Shown here piece after piece: positions 1 to 10,703 of a stretch of DNA of 54,405 nt. The notes under the pieces were generated by a model. The model saw nothing but the letters and a program-made list of their open reading frames with translations, ran no database searches and was not told the origin of the DNA. Every line of letters starts with the position of its first letter. Within the stretch, counting starts at the first letter, position 1. The stretch is from Terripilifer ovatus. Lineage in GTDB: Bacteria; Pseudomonadota; Alphaproteobacteria; Rhizobiales; Beijerinckiaceae. The DNA lies in contig JARHVB010000007.1 in assembly GCA_029222685.1 (NCBI GenBank), positions 1 through 54,405 of the forward strand, read 5' to 3'. The translations under genes were made by a program, and so were the position numbers.

Positions 1-164
1 GGCCTGCCGGTGGACGAATAAAGCTCTTCAAACCGCTGGTTCAGCTTCGCCAGTGCCGCATCCGCCAGTCTGCGGATCGCCCTGAGCGGATGATCGGACG
101 GAATCCGCTTCTCAAGCGGAACATAGCTGAAAAGACTATCTCCGCCACCGCTGCTTCCCCGCAT
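1..164 (-). CDS. IS5-type transposase, N-terminal part (runs off window)
   Basis: Read on the minus strand from an ATG at 164, the frame stays open to base 1 (54 codons). It carries the conserved start of one IS5-type transposase group: residues 9-30 read SLFSYVPLEKRIPSDHPLRA, followed later by the ELYSSTGR segment that precedes the Pro-rich 'SIPPE' stretch in full-length members. The DDE catalytic domain would lie beyond the window edge, so completeness cannot be judged. It sits just outside the low-oxygen island and may mark its left border. The family call rests on recognising the N-terminal motif, not on a search. Confidence 0.75.
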   Translation of the reverse strand, partial: MRGSSGGGDSLFSYVPLEKRIPSDHPLRAIRRLADAALAKLNQRFEELYSSTGR

Positions 165-237
165 CGCAAATCACTCCGCATATCTTGCAAAGTGAATCAC
201 GAAAAACACCGAAAGGGGAGAGTTTTTCAGCAACCTG

Positions 238-343
238 CTAGAGCATTTTCGGTTCTGATAGAATCAGAACCGAAGCTCTAGTTTTCTGTTTTGACGCGTT
301 TTCTTCACGCGAACCGGTGACCACTTCGCTCAAAAACGCTTTA
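238..343. repeat. Small intergenic repeat with hairpin, running into the xfp stop codon
   Basis: An inverted repeat has arms CGGTTCTGAT (250-259) and ATCAGAACCG (263-272) with a 3-nt loop, extended by TAGAGC (239-244) and GCTCTA (275-280). It is followed by a GC-rich tail, GACGCGTTTTCTTCACGCG, and CAAAAACGCTTTA. This layout (stem, then a tail ending AAAACGCTTTA) is like the short intergenic repeats scattered in Hyphomicrobiales genomes. The last bases of the unit supply the TAA stop of phosphoketolase. The hairpin could also end transcription from xfp. Apart from this repeat, 165-340 shows no gene. Confidence 0.65.
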
Positions 344-2743
344 ATCTCCCGTCCGGGCCGCCGTCTTGTAAGGCCAGCTCCAGTTCTGGATTTCCGGCAT
401 ATCCTCGCCGTAGCGGCATATGAATTCCTCGTGCTCCACAAGCTTGCCGCGCAGATGCTGCTTGAGATGCGCCGCGCCTGCCGCCAGTCCCGGCACACGA
501 TCGATGACGTCGATGGCGAGGTGAAAACGGTCCAGCCGGTTAAGCACTGTCATGTCGAAGGGCGTCGTGGTCGTGCCCTCTTCCTGATAGCCGTGGACAT
601 GAAAATTATCGTGGTTCGTGCGGTTGTAGATGAGCCGGTGGATGAGATGCGGATAGCCGTGATAGGCGAAAATCACCGGCTTGGCGGTGGTGAACAGGCC
701 GTCGAAGTCACGATCGTCAAGGCCGTGCGGATGCTGACCCTGCTTTTGCAGCGTCATGAGATCGACGACATTGACGACGCGGACCTTGAGCGCCGGCAGA
801 TGCTGGCGCAAGATGTCGACTGCGGCGAGCGTCTCGAGTGTCGGCACGTCGCCGGCGCAGGCCATCACCACATCGGGCTCGTAACCCTCGTCCGAGCTGG
901 CGAAGTCCCAGATGCCTATGCCGGCCGTGCAGTGCTTGACGGCCTCGTCCATGGCCAGCCATTGCGGTGACGGCTGCTTGCCGGCGACGATCACGTTGAT
1001 GCGATCGTAGGTCTTCAGGCAATGATCGGTGACCCACAGCAGCGTATTGGCGTCCGGCGGCAGATAGACACGCACCACGTCGGCCTTCTTGTTCACCACA
1101 TGGTCAATGAAGCCCGGATCCTGGTGGCTAAAGCCGTTGTGATCCTGACGCCAGACATGGGACGTGAGCAGATAGTTGAGCGAGGCGATCGGCTGCCGCC
1201 AAGCAAGGCCGCGTGACACCTTCAGCCATTTGGCGTGCTGATTGACCATCGAATCGACGATGTGGATGAAGGCCTCGTAGCAGGACATGAAGCCATGGCG
1301 GCCGGTCAGGATGTAACCCTCCAGCCATCCCTGGCAGAGATGCTCGCTCAGGATCTCCATGACGCGGCCATCCTGCGACAGATGCACGTCTTCCGGGATG
1401 GTCGGCTCCATCCAGACCCGGTCGGTCACCGCGAAGACGGGATCGAGACGGTTGGATGCGGTCTCGTCCGGCCCGACGAGACGGAAATTACGCGTTTCGG
1501 CGTTGAGCCGGAAGACCTCGCGCAGATACCCGCCCATGACACGCGTCGCCTCGGCCTGAGCGCCGCCGGGCCCATCGACCTTTACGGCATGGTCGTGGAA
1601 ATCGGGCAGATTGAGCGGCCGCTTGAGCAGACCGCCATTGGCATGCGGGTTGGCACCCATGCGGCGGGCGCCGTCGGGGGCGAGCTTCGCGATGTCGCCG
1701 ACGAGTCGACCCTTGTCGTCGAACAACTCGTCGGGCCGGTAGCTCCGCATCCAGGCTTCCAACTGGGCGAGATGCGCCGGATGATCCGCGAGCCCGGCCA
1801 GCGGCACCTGATGCGCACGCCAGAAGCCTTCGGTCTTCAGGCCGTCGACCTCCTTCGGACCGGTCCAGCCCTTGGGGCTGCGCAGGACGATCAGCGGCCA
1901 GGTTTGCCGCTTGCTGCCGTTGCCATTACCCTGACCCGTGCGTGCTGCCGCCTGAATCTGACGGATGCGGACGAGAACCTGGTCAAGCACGGCCGCCATG
2001 CGTTGATGCATGGGGATGGGGTCGGCGCCTTCGACAAAGACGGGCTCGTAGCCGTAGCCGGCAAAAAGACTTGTCACCTCTTCGTCGCTCATGCGTCCAA
2101 GCACGGTCGGATTGGCGATCTTGTAGCCGTTGAGATGCAGGATCGGCAGCACGGCGCCGTCCTGCTTCGGACTGAGGAATTTGATGCCGTTCCACGACGC
2201 CGCGAGCGGTCCCGTCTCCGCCTCGCCGTCACCGATGACGCAGGCGACGATCAGATGCGGATTGTCGAAAGCAGCGCCGAAGGCATGGGACAAGGCATAG
2301 CCGAGCTCACCGCCTTCATGGATGGAGCCGGGCGTCTCGGGCGCCGCATGGCTTGGGATGCCGCCGGGAAAGGAGAATTGCCGGAAGAGCTTGCCCATGC
2401 CGGCGGCATCGCGCGTGATCTTCGGATAGATCTCGCTGTAGGTCCCTTCGAGATAGGTGTTGGCGACGACCGCCGGGCCGCCGTGGCCCGGCCCGCAGAT
2501 AAAGATCATGTCCAGGTCGTCACGCCGGATGACGCGATTGAGATGAGCATAGATGAAATTGAGCCCGGGTGTCGTGCCCCAGTGGCCGAGCAAGCGCCGC
2601 TTGATGTGTTCGATGGCAAGCGGCTGCTTCAGCAGCGGGTTGTCCTGAAGATAGATCTGCCCGACCGACAGATAGTTCGCGGCGCGCCAGTAGGCATCGA
2701 GAACCTCCAGCTCGGCGTTGGCAAGCACGTCAGATTCGGCCAT
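341..2743 (-). CDS. xfp: Phosphoketolase (xylulose-5-P / fructose-6-P)
   Basis: This is an 800-aa enzyme of the size usual for the family. It splits xylulose 5-phosphate (and often fructose 6-phosphate) with inorganic phosphate to acetyl-phosphate plus a sugar phosphate, using thiamine diphosphate. Visible family motifs are [11 protein letters not shown] (53-63), GPGHGGP (84-90), the [15 protein letters not shown] block and the ThDP/Mg motif [16 protein letters not shown] from residue 171. The ATG at 2743 is preceded by GAGG. It lies 86 bp downstream of the broken flavodoxin-fold gene and is probably co-transcribed from the FixK-type box at 3466. Acetyl-phosphate production without NADH fits a role in fermentative or low-oxygen metabolism. 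No acetate kinase is in view. Confidence 0.97.
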   Translation of the reverse strand: MAESDVLANAELEVLDAYWRAANYLSVGQIYLQDNPLLKQPLAIEHIKRRLLGHWGTTPGLNFIYAHLNRVIRRDDLDMIFICGPGHGGPAVVANTYLEGTYSEIYPKITRDAAGMGKLFRQFSFPGGIPSHAAPETPGSIHEGGELGYALSHAFGAAFDNPHLIVACVIGDGEAETGPLAASWNGIKFLSPKQDGAVLPILHLNGYKIANPTVLGRMSDEEVTSLFAGYGYEPVFVEGADPIPMHQRMAAVLDQVLVRIRQIQAAARTGQGNGNGSKRQTWPLIVLRSPKGWTGPKEVDGLKTEGFWRAHQVPLAGLADHPAHLAQLEAWMRSYRPDELFDDKGRLVGDIAKLAPDGARRMGANPHANGGLLKRPLNLPDFHDHAVKVDGPGGAQAEATRVMGGYLREVFRLNAETRNFRLVGPDETASNRLDPVFAVTDRVWMEPTIPEDVHLSQDGRVMEILSEHLCQGWLEGYILTGRHGFMSCYEAFIHIVDSMVNQHAKWLKVSRGLAWRQPIASLNYLLTSHVWRQDHNGFSHQDPGFIDHVVNKKADVVRVYLPPDANTLLWVTDHCLKTYDRINVIVAGKQPSPQWLAMDEAVKHCTAGIGIWDFASSDEGYEPDVVMACAGDVPTLETLAAVDILRQHLPALKVRVVNVVDLMTLQKQGQHPHGLDDRDFDGLFTTAKPVIFAYHGYPHLIHRLIYNRTNHDNFHVHGYQEEGTTTTPFDMTVLNRLDRFHLAIDVIDRVPGLAAGAAHLKQHLRGKLVEHEEFICRYGEDMPEIQNWSWPYKTAARTGD

Positions 2744-2829
2744 GTCATGTCTCCTCGGAATGAATGAATTGGCATGCCCGGTGCGTACAGCGGTGCGGGT
2801 TCAGCCACGAAAGCAAAAATCGGCCTGCG

Positions 2830-3410
2830 TCAGGATGCTCTTGCTCCCAGCGCATACATCCGGTCGAGCCATTTCATCCTCCTCGCCTTGCCGGTGTCGG
2901 CGACCAAGCCGAACAGCATCTCCCGCACGGGATGAAAGCCGGTGAACTCGAGAATAGTGCGTTTGAGTGCACTTATGCCATGGGCCGCATACCAACAGCG
3001 GTAGAGAAGCGTCGGCATGGTATGCCCATGGTGACCACGATACGGGCGGAACGTCCGGCCATGAGTTTTTCGCGGAACCCGCCCTGCCTGTACGCGAAGG
3101 CAACGCCCGGACGCATCATCTGTTCCAGAAATCCCTTCACCAGAGCCGGCATCGTGCCCAGCCAGAGCGGAAAGGTGAAGACGACATGCTCCGCCTTGCG
3201 GATGGCTTCCTGGGCCGCGGGAAGGCTTTCCGGAATGCGGCCGCGCTCGAATTCGAGCGCGCTGCGCAGGAGCGGGAAGTCGAGGGCAAGATCGATCTTT
3301 TCCACACAGTGCCCGGCCTCGCGGGCACCCAGCGCATAGGAAGCCGCCAGAGCGCGGCAGAACCGCTGCCGATCCGGATGTCCGTGGATGACAAGAATGC
3401 GACGTGGCAC
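2830..3410 (-). pseudogene. Flavodoxin-fold NAD(P)H oxidoreductase, frameshifted
   Basis: This is a quinone-reductase-like flavodoxin-fold protein (KefF/MdaB type) split across two frames. From GTG 3410 the frame reads RRILVIHGHPD, FTFPLWLGTMPALVKGFLEQ and RIVVTMG, then goes off-family. The expected continuation (MPTLLYRCWYAAHG, KRTILEFTGFHPVR, WLDRMYALG) is in another frame ending at 2830. Removing ATGGT at 3017-3021 restores one reading frame through MGMPTLLY, so a 5-bp insertion is the simplest cause. GTG 3410 is preferred over an ATG at 3449 because the FixK-type box at 3466-3479 would place transcription near 3431. It is the first gene of the presumed xfp operon. Confidence 0.8.
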
Positions 3411-3465
3411 GTGCGGACCTCTCGAACTGTCGATTGAAGAATCGCACACCCGCCCGGCGGCGGCC

Positions 3466-3479
3466 TTGATTCAGATCAC
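3466..3479. promoter_or_regulatory. FixK/FNR-type box upstream of flavodoxin-xfp unit
   Basis: TTGATTCAGATCAC matches the Crp/Fnr-family half-sites TTGAT-N4-ATCAA with one mismatch. It lies between the end of the exporter ATPase gene and the flavodoxin-fold gene on the minus strand. With the usual -41.5 spacing, transcription would start near 3431, just before the GTG at 3410. Box assignment is by eye; the regulator is not in the window. Confidence 0.6.
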
Positions 3480-3499
3480 CGAGGTGGGGCGATGATTGA

Positions 3500-4190
<691 letters not shown>

Positions 4191-4198
<8 letters not shown>

Positions 4199-5417
4199 GG
4201 ATCGCCGCCACAGGATCGAGTCCGGCAGCGCGAAGCGCCGGCGCCGTGGCGGCGACAAGTCCCGTTGCCGTCGCCAGGACAATGGCGAGAACGAACAATT
4301 GGCGCTCCAGAACCAGAGGAAACAATTCGGTGCCGTCGGCCTGCCGCTCGATCGCATGCCAATAGATCAGGGCGCCCGCCCCCATGGCCGAGCCGAATAT
4401 GGAGCCGATGAACCCGAGCAGTCCGCCCTGCAGCAGGAAGACGCGCAGGATCTGTCCGCGTCTGGCGCCCATGGCGCGCAGGATGCCGATGTCCTTGGAA
4501 CGTTGGATGACCGAGACGACCAGCACGGCAGCGATACCGAATGCCACCGAAAGGGCAACGAAGACACGGATCAAGGTATTGGAATTCTTCTGCGCCTGAA
4601 CGGCGGTGAAGAACTGGGCGTTGGTCTTTATCCAGCTGTCGGCCTGCACCGGATTGGCAGCCTGAATCTGCCGGGCCAGGGATTCCGCGCTGTATATGTC
4701 ACGCACCGTCAGATCGATCGTCGTCACGCCGCCGATCATGCCGAGCAGGGACTGGGCGGTCCGCAGGACAACGAATGTATTGCGCTGATTGACCCCCTTA
4801 TTGCCGAAATCGGCAATTCCCGTGATGGTCAACACGCGGTTCGCACCCGACGCCACCTGGATGTTCAATTTGTCGCCGACGGTCGCGCCGAGATCCTTCG
4901 CGAGCTGGGTGCCGATGATGATGTCCTCGCTGGTCAGTCTCAGCTCGCCGGCAACGATGTAGTCCTGAACCCTGACGATCTTGAAATATGTCGCCGGTTC
5001 AATGCCCGCGATCGAGATGGCACGGCTGGCATCGCCGCGGATCGCCAGGGCGGACCCCGTCATCGTGGGAGAGACCACCATCACATCCGGCATGGACTGC
5101 ATGTGATCGCGGATCTTCGGCCACTGATCGATGGACAGGATGCGCTGGCTCGGCCGCTGGATCGTCGCATCCTCGAACTCACCGGCACCGTTGCGGAGGG
5201 GCCGGGCCACCTGATCGGGTGGCAGCAGCTGGATCTGCGGCTGCGAAGTAAGGACACGCTTGATGAAATTGGTTTCCAGGCCCGCAAGCATGGCCGACAT
5301 GAAGACGATCACGGCGACGCCGATCGCGACGCCACCGGCGATGAACAATGTCTGGAGGCGGCCCTCGTAAAGGAACTTGACGGCCGCGATCCATTCGAAT
5401 GGCAACCAGCGTTTCAT
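4191..5417 (-). CDS. FtsX/MacB-like ABC permease
   Basis: This is a 408-aa inner-membrane permease. One N-terminal membrane segment ([23 protein letters not shown]) is followed by a long periplasmic domain and three C-terminal membrane segments, including [27 protein letters not shown], the hallmark coupling region of FtsX-type permeases. The order resembles DevC of the DevBCA exporter. The start overlaps the adaptor stop (ATGA at 5417) and its own stop overlaps the ATPase start, so the three genes form one translationally coupled unit in the order adaptor-permease-ATPase. Confidence 0.93.
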
Positions 5418-6745
5418 GGCGAAAGGGCCCGTATGCGCTGACCGGTCAGAACATCCGCCGTGACCGGCACTGCGGAGTCACCCTCCTGAAGGCCATCCAG
5501 CACCTCGACCTGCATGTTGCCGCGCAGGCCGATCTTCACGGGCTGCCGGAAGGCGCGGCCATTGCGAACGGCCATCACCCATGGGCTGTCGGACAAAGCG
5601 TCACGCACCGCGCGGAGAGGCAGTATCAGCGTATTGTCGCGGCGGGCCGTTTCTATATCCACCGAGACGGTCATATCCTGGCGCAGATAGGACGGCGGAT
5701 TCGCGGCCGTCAGCTTCACTTCGACAGACGCCCGCGTGATGTCGACTCCCGGATTGATATAGCTGACCACCGCGGCGAATTTCTGGTTCGGATAGGCGTC
5801 GGCGGAGACCAGGGCCTTTTCGCCCAGGGCGATCATGCCGAGGTTGCGCTCGTCGATGCGCAGGACAAGCTGGGTGTCTCCCTCCGGCGCCAGAACAAGC
5901 AGGGCCCGGCCGGCCTGGACGACAGTGCCGCGTTCGACATTCCGGTCGATCAGCACACCGTCTCTCGGCGCGGTAATGGTGGCATAGCCAAGCCGGGAGA
6001 TCGCCGTATCGAGATTGGCCTGCGCCTGAGCGAGCTGGGTCTGCGCCATGACGAAGTCGCTGCCGCCTTCGCTTGCCGTATAGACCTGCAATTCCGCGGT
6101 TCGGACCTGCGTGTGGGCCACATCCAGGTCCTTCTGGGCCGCGTCCAGCGACGCCCTGGTTGCATGGCCGTTGCGGGCCAGCTCCGACGTGCGGTCGAAG
6201 GTCTGCTGCATGTTGCGCAGGTAGGCGCGCGCCTGCGTCAAGGCCTCGCGCGCCGCCGGCAGCGTCAGTTCCTTCATCTGGCGCATACGCGCTTCGGCCT
6301 GGGCCACGGCACCCTGTTCCTGAATCATCGCGGCTTTAAGCTCCCGGGATTCCAGGGAAACGAGAGGCTGACCTCTGGTCACGCGCTGACCTTCCTGCAC
6401 GAGAACATCTTCAACCGTGCCTGTCATCTGGCTGCCGATTTCCACCCGGAACGGCGTTTCGACATGGCCGCTGGCCACGAGAGTTTGAATCAGTGAGCCG
6501 CGCATCACCCGATCGACGACGACGCCCGGCCCGACGATCCAGCGCATGATCGGCACGGCGCCCAGGCTTGAGACGAGAATCAGCCCAAGGATGAACCACT
6601 TATGGATCCAGGCCCTGGTCCACAGTGACTTGACCGGTGCCCCCGCCTTCGGAGAGGGCGCATACCCAGACCCGCTGCTTCTTTTCGCAGCGGTGACCTG
6701 ACGGAAATCCGTCCCAGCTTGTTGATCGATAACCAGTCTGCCCAT
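5414..6745 (-). CDS. HlyD-family periplasmic adaptor (MacA/DevB-like)
   Basis: This membrane-fusion protein has an N-terminal anchor (KWFILGLILVSSLGAVPIMRWIV), a lipoyl/barrel-sandwich half (GTVEDVLVQEGQRVTRGQPLVSLE), a coiled coil rich in Ala/Gln (about 110-220), a second lipoyl half (ATITAPRDGVLIDRNVERGTVV) and a beta-barrel C-terminus. The open frame reaches an ATG at 6814, but that codon lies inside the FixK-type box at 6801-6814. ATG 6745 is preferred because transcription from that box would start near 6766; ATG 6775 is an alternative. It links the inner-membrane FtsX permease to an outer-membrane channel not encoded here. Confidence 0.9.
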   Translation of the reverse strand: MGRLVIDQQAGTDFRQVTAAKRSSGSGYAPSPKAGAPVKSLWTRAWIHKWFILGLILVSSLGAVPIMRWIVGPGVVVDRVMRGSLIQTLVASGHVETPFRVEIGSQMTGTVEDVLVQEGQRVTRGQPLVSLESRELKAAMIQEQGAVAQAEARMRQMKELTLPAAREALTQARAYLRNMQQTFDRTSELARNGHATRASLDAAQKDLDVAHTQVRTAELQVYTASEGGSDFVMAQTQLAQAQANLDTAISRLGYATITAPRDGVLIDRNVERGTVVQAGRALLVLAPEGDTQLVLRIDERNLGMIALGEKALVSADAYPNQKFAAVVSYINPGVDITRASVEVKLTAANPPSYLRQDMTVSVDIETARRDNTLILPLRAVRDALSDSPWVMAVRNGRAFRQPVKIGLRGNMQVEVLDGLQEGDSAVPVTADVLTGQRIRALSP

Positions 6746-6800
6746 CCGTGCGCCTGTCGTTTCTGGCAAATCCATTTGGACCGGGGGCAACACATCCGCT

Positions 6801-6814
6801 TTGCGGTAGATCAA
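6801..6814. promoter_or_regulatory. FixK/FNR-type box between divergent units
   Basis: TTGCGGTAGATCAA fits the FixK consensus TTG[AC]-N6-[TG]CAA without mismatch. It lies between the divergently read adaptor-permease-ATPase operon and the P-type H+-ATPase gene and may serve both. The identical 14-mer occurs again at 17225. Confidence 0.65.
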
Positions 6815-6969
6815 GGCTTGAGCGTGGAGAGCGCATCATGGCTCTTCGGGAATTCAGTCCCGGTTGCACCGTTCGTGCGCATTCCGGGACGGGAAGATCC
6901 GGCAACAAGACAGTCCAGCATTTGGGACCACGGCTCCTGCCGCGTTTCCGTTCAATCGAGATTATTCCA

Positions 6970-9339
6970 ATGCCGAATGCACCGATGACGATCGCCGCTG
7001 ACGGTATCTCGTCCGACAACCCCGCCGCGGATGTTCTTCAAGGCCTTTCGAGCGCTGCCGCACGTCGGCGCCTCGACGAATTCGGTCCGAACGCAACGCC
7101 TGAAACGAGCCAGCATCCCCTGCGCGCGGCGCTGGGCAAATTCATCGCGCCGGTTCCGTGCCTGCTCGAGGCGGCCATCGTCCTGCAACTGTTTCTGGGC
7201 GAATACATCGAGGCGGTGATCATCGCAGTGCTTCTGGTTTTCAACGCCGCCCTGGGACTTTTCCAGGAAGGGCGCGCCCAGGCCACGCTCGCCGCGCTGA
7301 AATCGCGACTGGCGCTCAATGCTTCGGTGCGTCGCGACGGCGCCTGGCAGACCGTGCCGGCGGCCGAACTGGTGCCGGGCGATATCGTCAAATTGACGCT
7401 CGGCAGCGTCGTTGCTGCGGACGCGCGGATCAGGGGAGGCTCCGTTCTCCTCGACCAGTCGATGCTGACCGGTGAATCGATGCCGATCGAAGCGGAGGCC
7501 GGACGCGACACCTATGCGGGAGCGCTGGTGCGGCGCGGCGAAGCGATTGCCGAAGTCACCGCGACGGGAGCGCGCACGAAGTTCGGCCGCACGGCTGAAC
7601 TCGTGCGCACGGCACATGTGACGAGTTCGCAGCAGAAGGCGGTGTTTCGCATCGTGCTCTATCTGACGGCGATCAACGGTGTGGTCACGCTGGCCTTGAT
7701 GGCCTACGCGGTTTCCATCCATCTGACGATCGGTGAAATCATTCCCCTCGCGCTGATTTCCATTCTGGCTTCGGTGCCGGTGGCGCTGCCGGCGACATTC
7801 ACGCTTGCAACCGCGCTCGGCGCACAGGCCCTGGCCAGGCAGGGCGTTCTGCCGACCCGTCTCTCGGCCGTCGATGAAGCCGCGACAATGACTCTCCTTT
7901 GCGCCGACAAGACCGGCACCTTGACGCGGAACGAACTGGCAGTCACCGCCGTCGCACCCATGTCCGGGTTCGACGAAACGCATGTCCTGTTGCTGGCGCG
8001 GCTGGCGAGCTCCGATGCCGGGCAGGATCCGGTGGATGCGGCGGTCCGCAATGCCGCGCAGGCTCGTCACGCGGGCGATATGCCGAGGCTGGTCACGTTT
8101 ATTCCATTCGATCCCGCCACGAAGACGGCGGAAGCTTCCGCAGTCGACGCGACGGGGGCCCCGATACGGATCGTGAAAGGCGCCTTTGCCACGGTCGCGG
8201 CTCTTTCGCAACCGTCGCCGGCGGCGGCTGCCGCGGCAGCCAGCTTCGAGGCACAGGGCTTCCGGGTTCTCGGTGTTGCCGCCGGCGCACCCGCGGCCAT
8301 GGTGATGGCGGGCCTCGTCGTGCTCAGCGACCCGCCGCGGGCTGACGCGGCGGCCTGCATCGCCGACCTGCGGCGGCTCGGCCTGCGCGTGGTCATGATC
8401 ACCGGAGACGCCCCGGCCACCGCAGCGGTCGTGGCCCGTGCCGTCGGCATCGAGGGCGCGACGTTGCCGGCCGGCGCGATCCTGGCCCAGTCGCGGCCGG
8501 AAGAATTTGCGGTTTTCGCCGGCGTGCTTCCGGAGGACAAATATTCTCTCGTCAAGGCGTTTCAGAAGTCCGGCTTCATGGTCGGCATGTGCGGTGACGG
8601 CGCCAATGATGCGCCCGCGCTGCGCCAGGCACAGATCGGCATCGCCGTGTCGACGGCAACGGATGTGGCGAAATCCGCGGCCGGCATCGTCCTGACGGAA
8701 CCGGGACTGGGCGGCATCGTGACGGCGGTCATGGCCGGGCGCGTGGCCTTCCAGCGGATCATGACCTACACGCTGCGATCGATCGTGCACAAGGTGCGCC
8801 AGGTCCTGTTCCTGGCCATCGGCCTCGTCATGACCGGGCACTCCATTCTGACGCCCATGCTGATGGTGATCTCGATGATCACCGGCGATTTCCTGGCCAT
8901 GTCGTCGACGACGGACAACGTCCGCCCGTCACCGCAGCCCAATGTGTGGCGCATCGGACATCTGACCTTGGCCGGCGTTCTCATGGGCGTCTTCGACCTG
9001 ATATTCTGCGTCGGCGCGCTGGCGATCGGAAAGTATCGCCTACACCTAGGCCTCGAGACCCTGAGGACGCTGACCCTTGTGACGCTCGTCTTCAGCGGCC
9101 AGGCGGTGTTCTATGTCGTGCGCGAACGGCATCATCTCTGGTCATCGCGGCCAAGCACGATCGTTCTTGCCTGCTCTGTCGCCGATCTTCTCATTATTCC
9201 AACTCTTGCGGTAACAGGATTCTTGATGGCGCCACTGCCGCTCTATATCGTCCTGAGCATATTTTGCGCATCCGTCATTTTTGCATTTGCTCTCGATGCC
9301 ATCAAATTCGCCATCTTCCAACGCCTGAAAATGCTATAG
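6970..9339 (+). CDS. P3A-type plasma-membrane H+-ATPase
   Basis: This proton-exporting P-type ATPase is 789 aa from ATG 6970. It has a cation-ATPase N-terminal region (GLSSAAARRRLDEFGPN), actuator motif TGES (167-170), PVALPATF in M4, phosphorylation motif DKTGTLT with Asp313, and hinge GDGANDAPAL near 542. It lacks metal-binding CPx motifs, so proton transport is the best inference. The frame is open upstream. ATG 6838 has a good GGAGAG ribosome site but would add 44 residues unlike the family and lie before the start predicted from the box at 6801. Upward regulation at low oxygen would support pH or membrane-potential maintenance when respiration fails. Confidence 0.93.
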   Translation: MPNAPMTIAADGISSDNPAADVLQGLSSAAARRRLDEFGPNATPETSQHPLRAALGKFIAPVPCLLEAAIVLQLFLGEYIEAVIIAVLLVFNAALGLFQEGRAQATLAALKSRLALNASVRRDGAWQTVPAAELVPGDIVKLTLGSVVAADARIRGGSVLLDQSMLTGESMPIEAEAGRDTYAGALVRRGEAIAEVTATGARTKFGRTAELVRTAHVTSSQQKAVFRIVLYLTAINGVVTLALMAYAVSIHLTIGEIIPLALISILASVPVALPATFTLATALGAQALARQGVLPTRLSAVDEAATMTLLCADKTGTLTRNELAVTAVAPMSGFDETHVLLLARLASSDAGQDPVDAAVRNAAQARHAGDMPRLVTFIPFDPATKTAEASAVDATGAPIRIVKGAFATVAALSQPSPAAAAAAASFEAQGFRVLGVAAGAPAAMVMAGLVVLSDPPRADAAACIADLRRLGLRVVMITGDAPATAAVVARAVGIEGATLPAGAILAQSRPEEFAVFAGVLPEDKYSLVKAFQKSGFMVGMCGDGANDAPALRQAQIGIAVSTATDVAKSAAGIVLTEPGLGGIVTAVMAGRVAFQRIMTYTLRSIVHKVRQVLFLAIGLVMTGHSILTPMLMVISMITGDFLAMSSTTDNVRPSPQPNVWRIGHLTLAGVLMGVFDLIFCVGALAIGKYRLHLGLETLRTLTLVTLVFSGQAVFYVVRERHHLWSSRPSTIVLACSVADLLIIPTLAVTGFLMAPLPLYIVLSIFCASVIFAFALDAIKFAIFQRLKML

Positions 9340-9404
9340 CGGATGCCATACTCTGGGGATCGTCGTCCCGAGCGATCCGTGAACAAGATCTCAGCACACG
9401 GCTA

Positions 9405-9418
9405 TTGACATGGATCAG
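9405..9418. promoter_or_regulatory. FixK/FNR-like box before HlyD-RbbA-YhhJ operon
   Basis: TTGACATGGATCAG matches TTGA-N6-TCAA with one mismatch. It stands 66 bp after the H+-ATPase stop and ahead of the second exporter operon. With -41.5 spacing, transcription would begin near 9453. It is weaker than the other boxes in the window. The rest of 9340-9531 shows no gene. Confidence 0.5.
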
Positions 9419-9531
9419 TGCGGGGCCCCGCACAGCAGATAGAACGACGACGTTGTTTTCCTGATGTCTCAAGCGCCCACCGTCGTATCGGAGGCCAAGG
9501 CTTCCGCATCTTCTTCTTTCGAGTTGTTCTC

Positions 9532-9636
9532 ATGACCGATCTCTCTTCCGATCTTGTGTCTGGCTCGCGATCCTCCCTGTTTTGCGCCATCATTGTCGGC
9601 GCAGTCACAGCCTGCGGCGAGGAGATGTGCCCGTGA
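9532..9636 (+). CDS. Possible 34-aa leader ORF coupled to the HlyD gene
   Basis: The frame from ATG 9532 encodes 34 residues with a hydrophobic run, LFCAIIVGAVTACG, that looks like a short export or lipobox-like segment. Its TGA overlaps the GTG start of the next gene (GTGA), as in translationally coupled pairs, and it lies between the FixK-like box and the operon. There is no clear ribosome site and no recognised family, so it may be chance. Confidence 0.3.
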   Translation: MTDLSSDLVSGSRSSLFCAIIVGAVTACGEEMCP

Positions 9637-10703
9637 AAGCCCGCAATTGGCAGATTCTGGGAACGGTCGCCGTCCTGCTCCTGGCGGCGGGTGGCTATTA
9701 CATCTGGAAGCAACTCGATGGCAGCGGGCTCCCCGAGGGGATCGCCAGCGGAAACGGCCGCATTGAAGCAGTCGAAATCGACGTCTCGACGAAAGCCGCC
9801 GGCCGCATTCGCGACATTCTGGCCAATGAAGGCGATTTCGTCGAAGCCGGCCAGGTACTGGCGCGCATGGATACGGTCCAGCTCGAAGCGCGACGCCGCC
9901 AGGCGGAAGCGCAGCTCCAGCGCGCCACCGTCAGCATCGACACGGCGAAAAGCCTAGTCACCCAGAGACAGGCCGAACGCCGAACCGCGGTTGCCGTCAT
10001 CGCCCAACGCGAGGCGCAACTGGACGTCGCCGAAAGGAAGCTCACGCGCTCGGATCAATTGATTAAAACCAATGCGATTTCCCAGCAGACCCTTGATGAC
10101 GACCGGGCCAGCGAGAAGGGAGCGAAAGCCGCCGTCAGCGCTGCCGAAGCCCAGCTCGCAGCCTCCGAGGCGGCGATCGGCTCCGCCAAGGCGCAGGTGA
10201 TCGATGCAGAAGCAGCCGTCGAAGCGGCGCGTGCCGAAATCGAAAGCATCACGGCGGACATCGATGACAGCACCCTGAAATCGCCGCGGGCGGGACGCGT
10301 GCAATATCGGGTCGCCCAGCCCGGTGAGGTTCTTTCCGCCGGAGGGCGGGTCCTGAACCTCATCGATCTCGGCGACGTCTACATGACCTTCTTCCTGCCG
10401 ACGGCGCAGGCAGGGCGCGTTGCCATCGGAGCCGATGTGCGTCTCGTTCTCGACGCGGCGCCCCAATACGTGATTCCCGCGAAGGCGACATTTGTCGCCG
10501 ACGTCGCCCAGTTCACCCCGAAAACCGTGGAGACGCAGGAAGAACGCCAAAAACTGATGTTCCGGGTCAAGGCCCAGATTCCTCCGGCACTGCTGCACAA
10601 ATACATTCAACAGGTGAAGACGGGTCTGCCGGGCATGGCCTACGTCCGGCTCGATCCGAAAGCGGAATGGCCGGCCAGTCTCTCGGGGACGCTGGTCCAG
10701 TGA
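9633..10703 (+). CDS. HlyD-family adaptor (YhiI/YbhG-like)
   Basis: This is a 356-aa membrane-fusion protein. It has an N-terminal anchor ([20 protein letters not shown]), lipoyl half [24 protein letters not shown], a long Ala/Glu/Gln-rich coiled coil (about 75-205), second lipoyl half [22 protein letters not shown], and a beta-barrel with FRVKAQIP. The GTG start is supported by GAGGAG 7-12 nt upstream. Its TGA overlaps the GTG of the double-ATPase gene, matching the yhiI-rbbA-yhhJ arrangement of enterobacteria. It is probably the periplasmic link of this exporter. Substrate unknown. Confidence 0.92.
   Translation: MKARNWQILGTVAVLLLAAGGYYIWKQLDGSGLPEGIASGNGRIEAVEIDVSTKAAGRIRDILANEGDFVEAGQVLARMDTVQLEARRRQAEAQLQRATVSIDTAKSLVTQRQAERRTAVAVIAQREAQLDVAERKLTRSDQLIKTNAISQQTLDDDRASEKGAKAAVSAAEAQLAASEAAIGSAKAQVIDAEAAVEAARAEIESITADIDDSTLKSPRAGRVQYRVAQPGEVLSAGGRVLNLIDLGDVYMTFFLPTAQAGRVAIGADVRLVLDAAPQYVIPAKATFVADVAQFTPKTVETQEERQKLMFRVKAQIPPALLHKYIQQVKTGLPGMAYVRLDPKAEWPASLSGTLVQ

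Noticed and set aside
1235..2767. 510-codon plus-strand frame opposite phosphoketolase
   Set aside because: Antisense shadow of a certain gene in GC-rich DNA; no recognisable domains and no family.
6952..8841. 629-codon minus-strand frame opposite the H+-ATPase
   Set aside because: Composition is Arg/His/Asp-rich as expected for antisense of a GC-rich gene; the plus strand has all P-type motifs.
9340..9380. Terminator after the H+-ATPase (GGATCG...CGATCC)
   Set aside because: Six-base stem with a long loop and no T-run; too weak to call.
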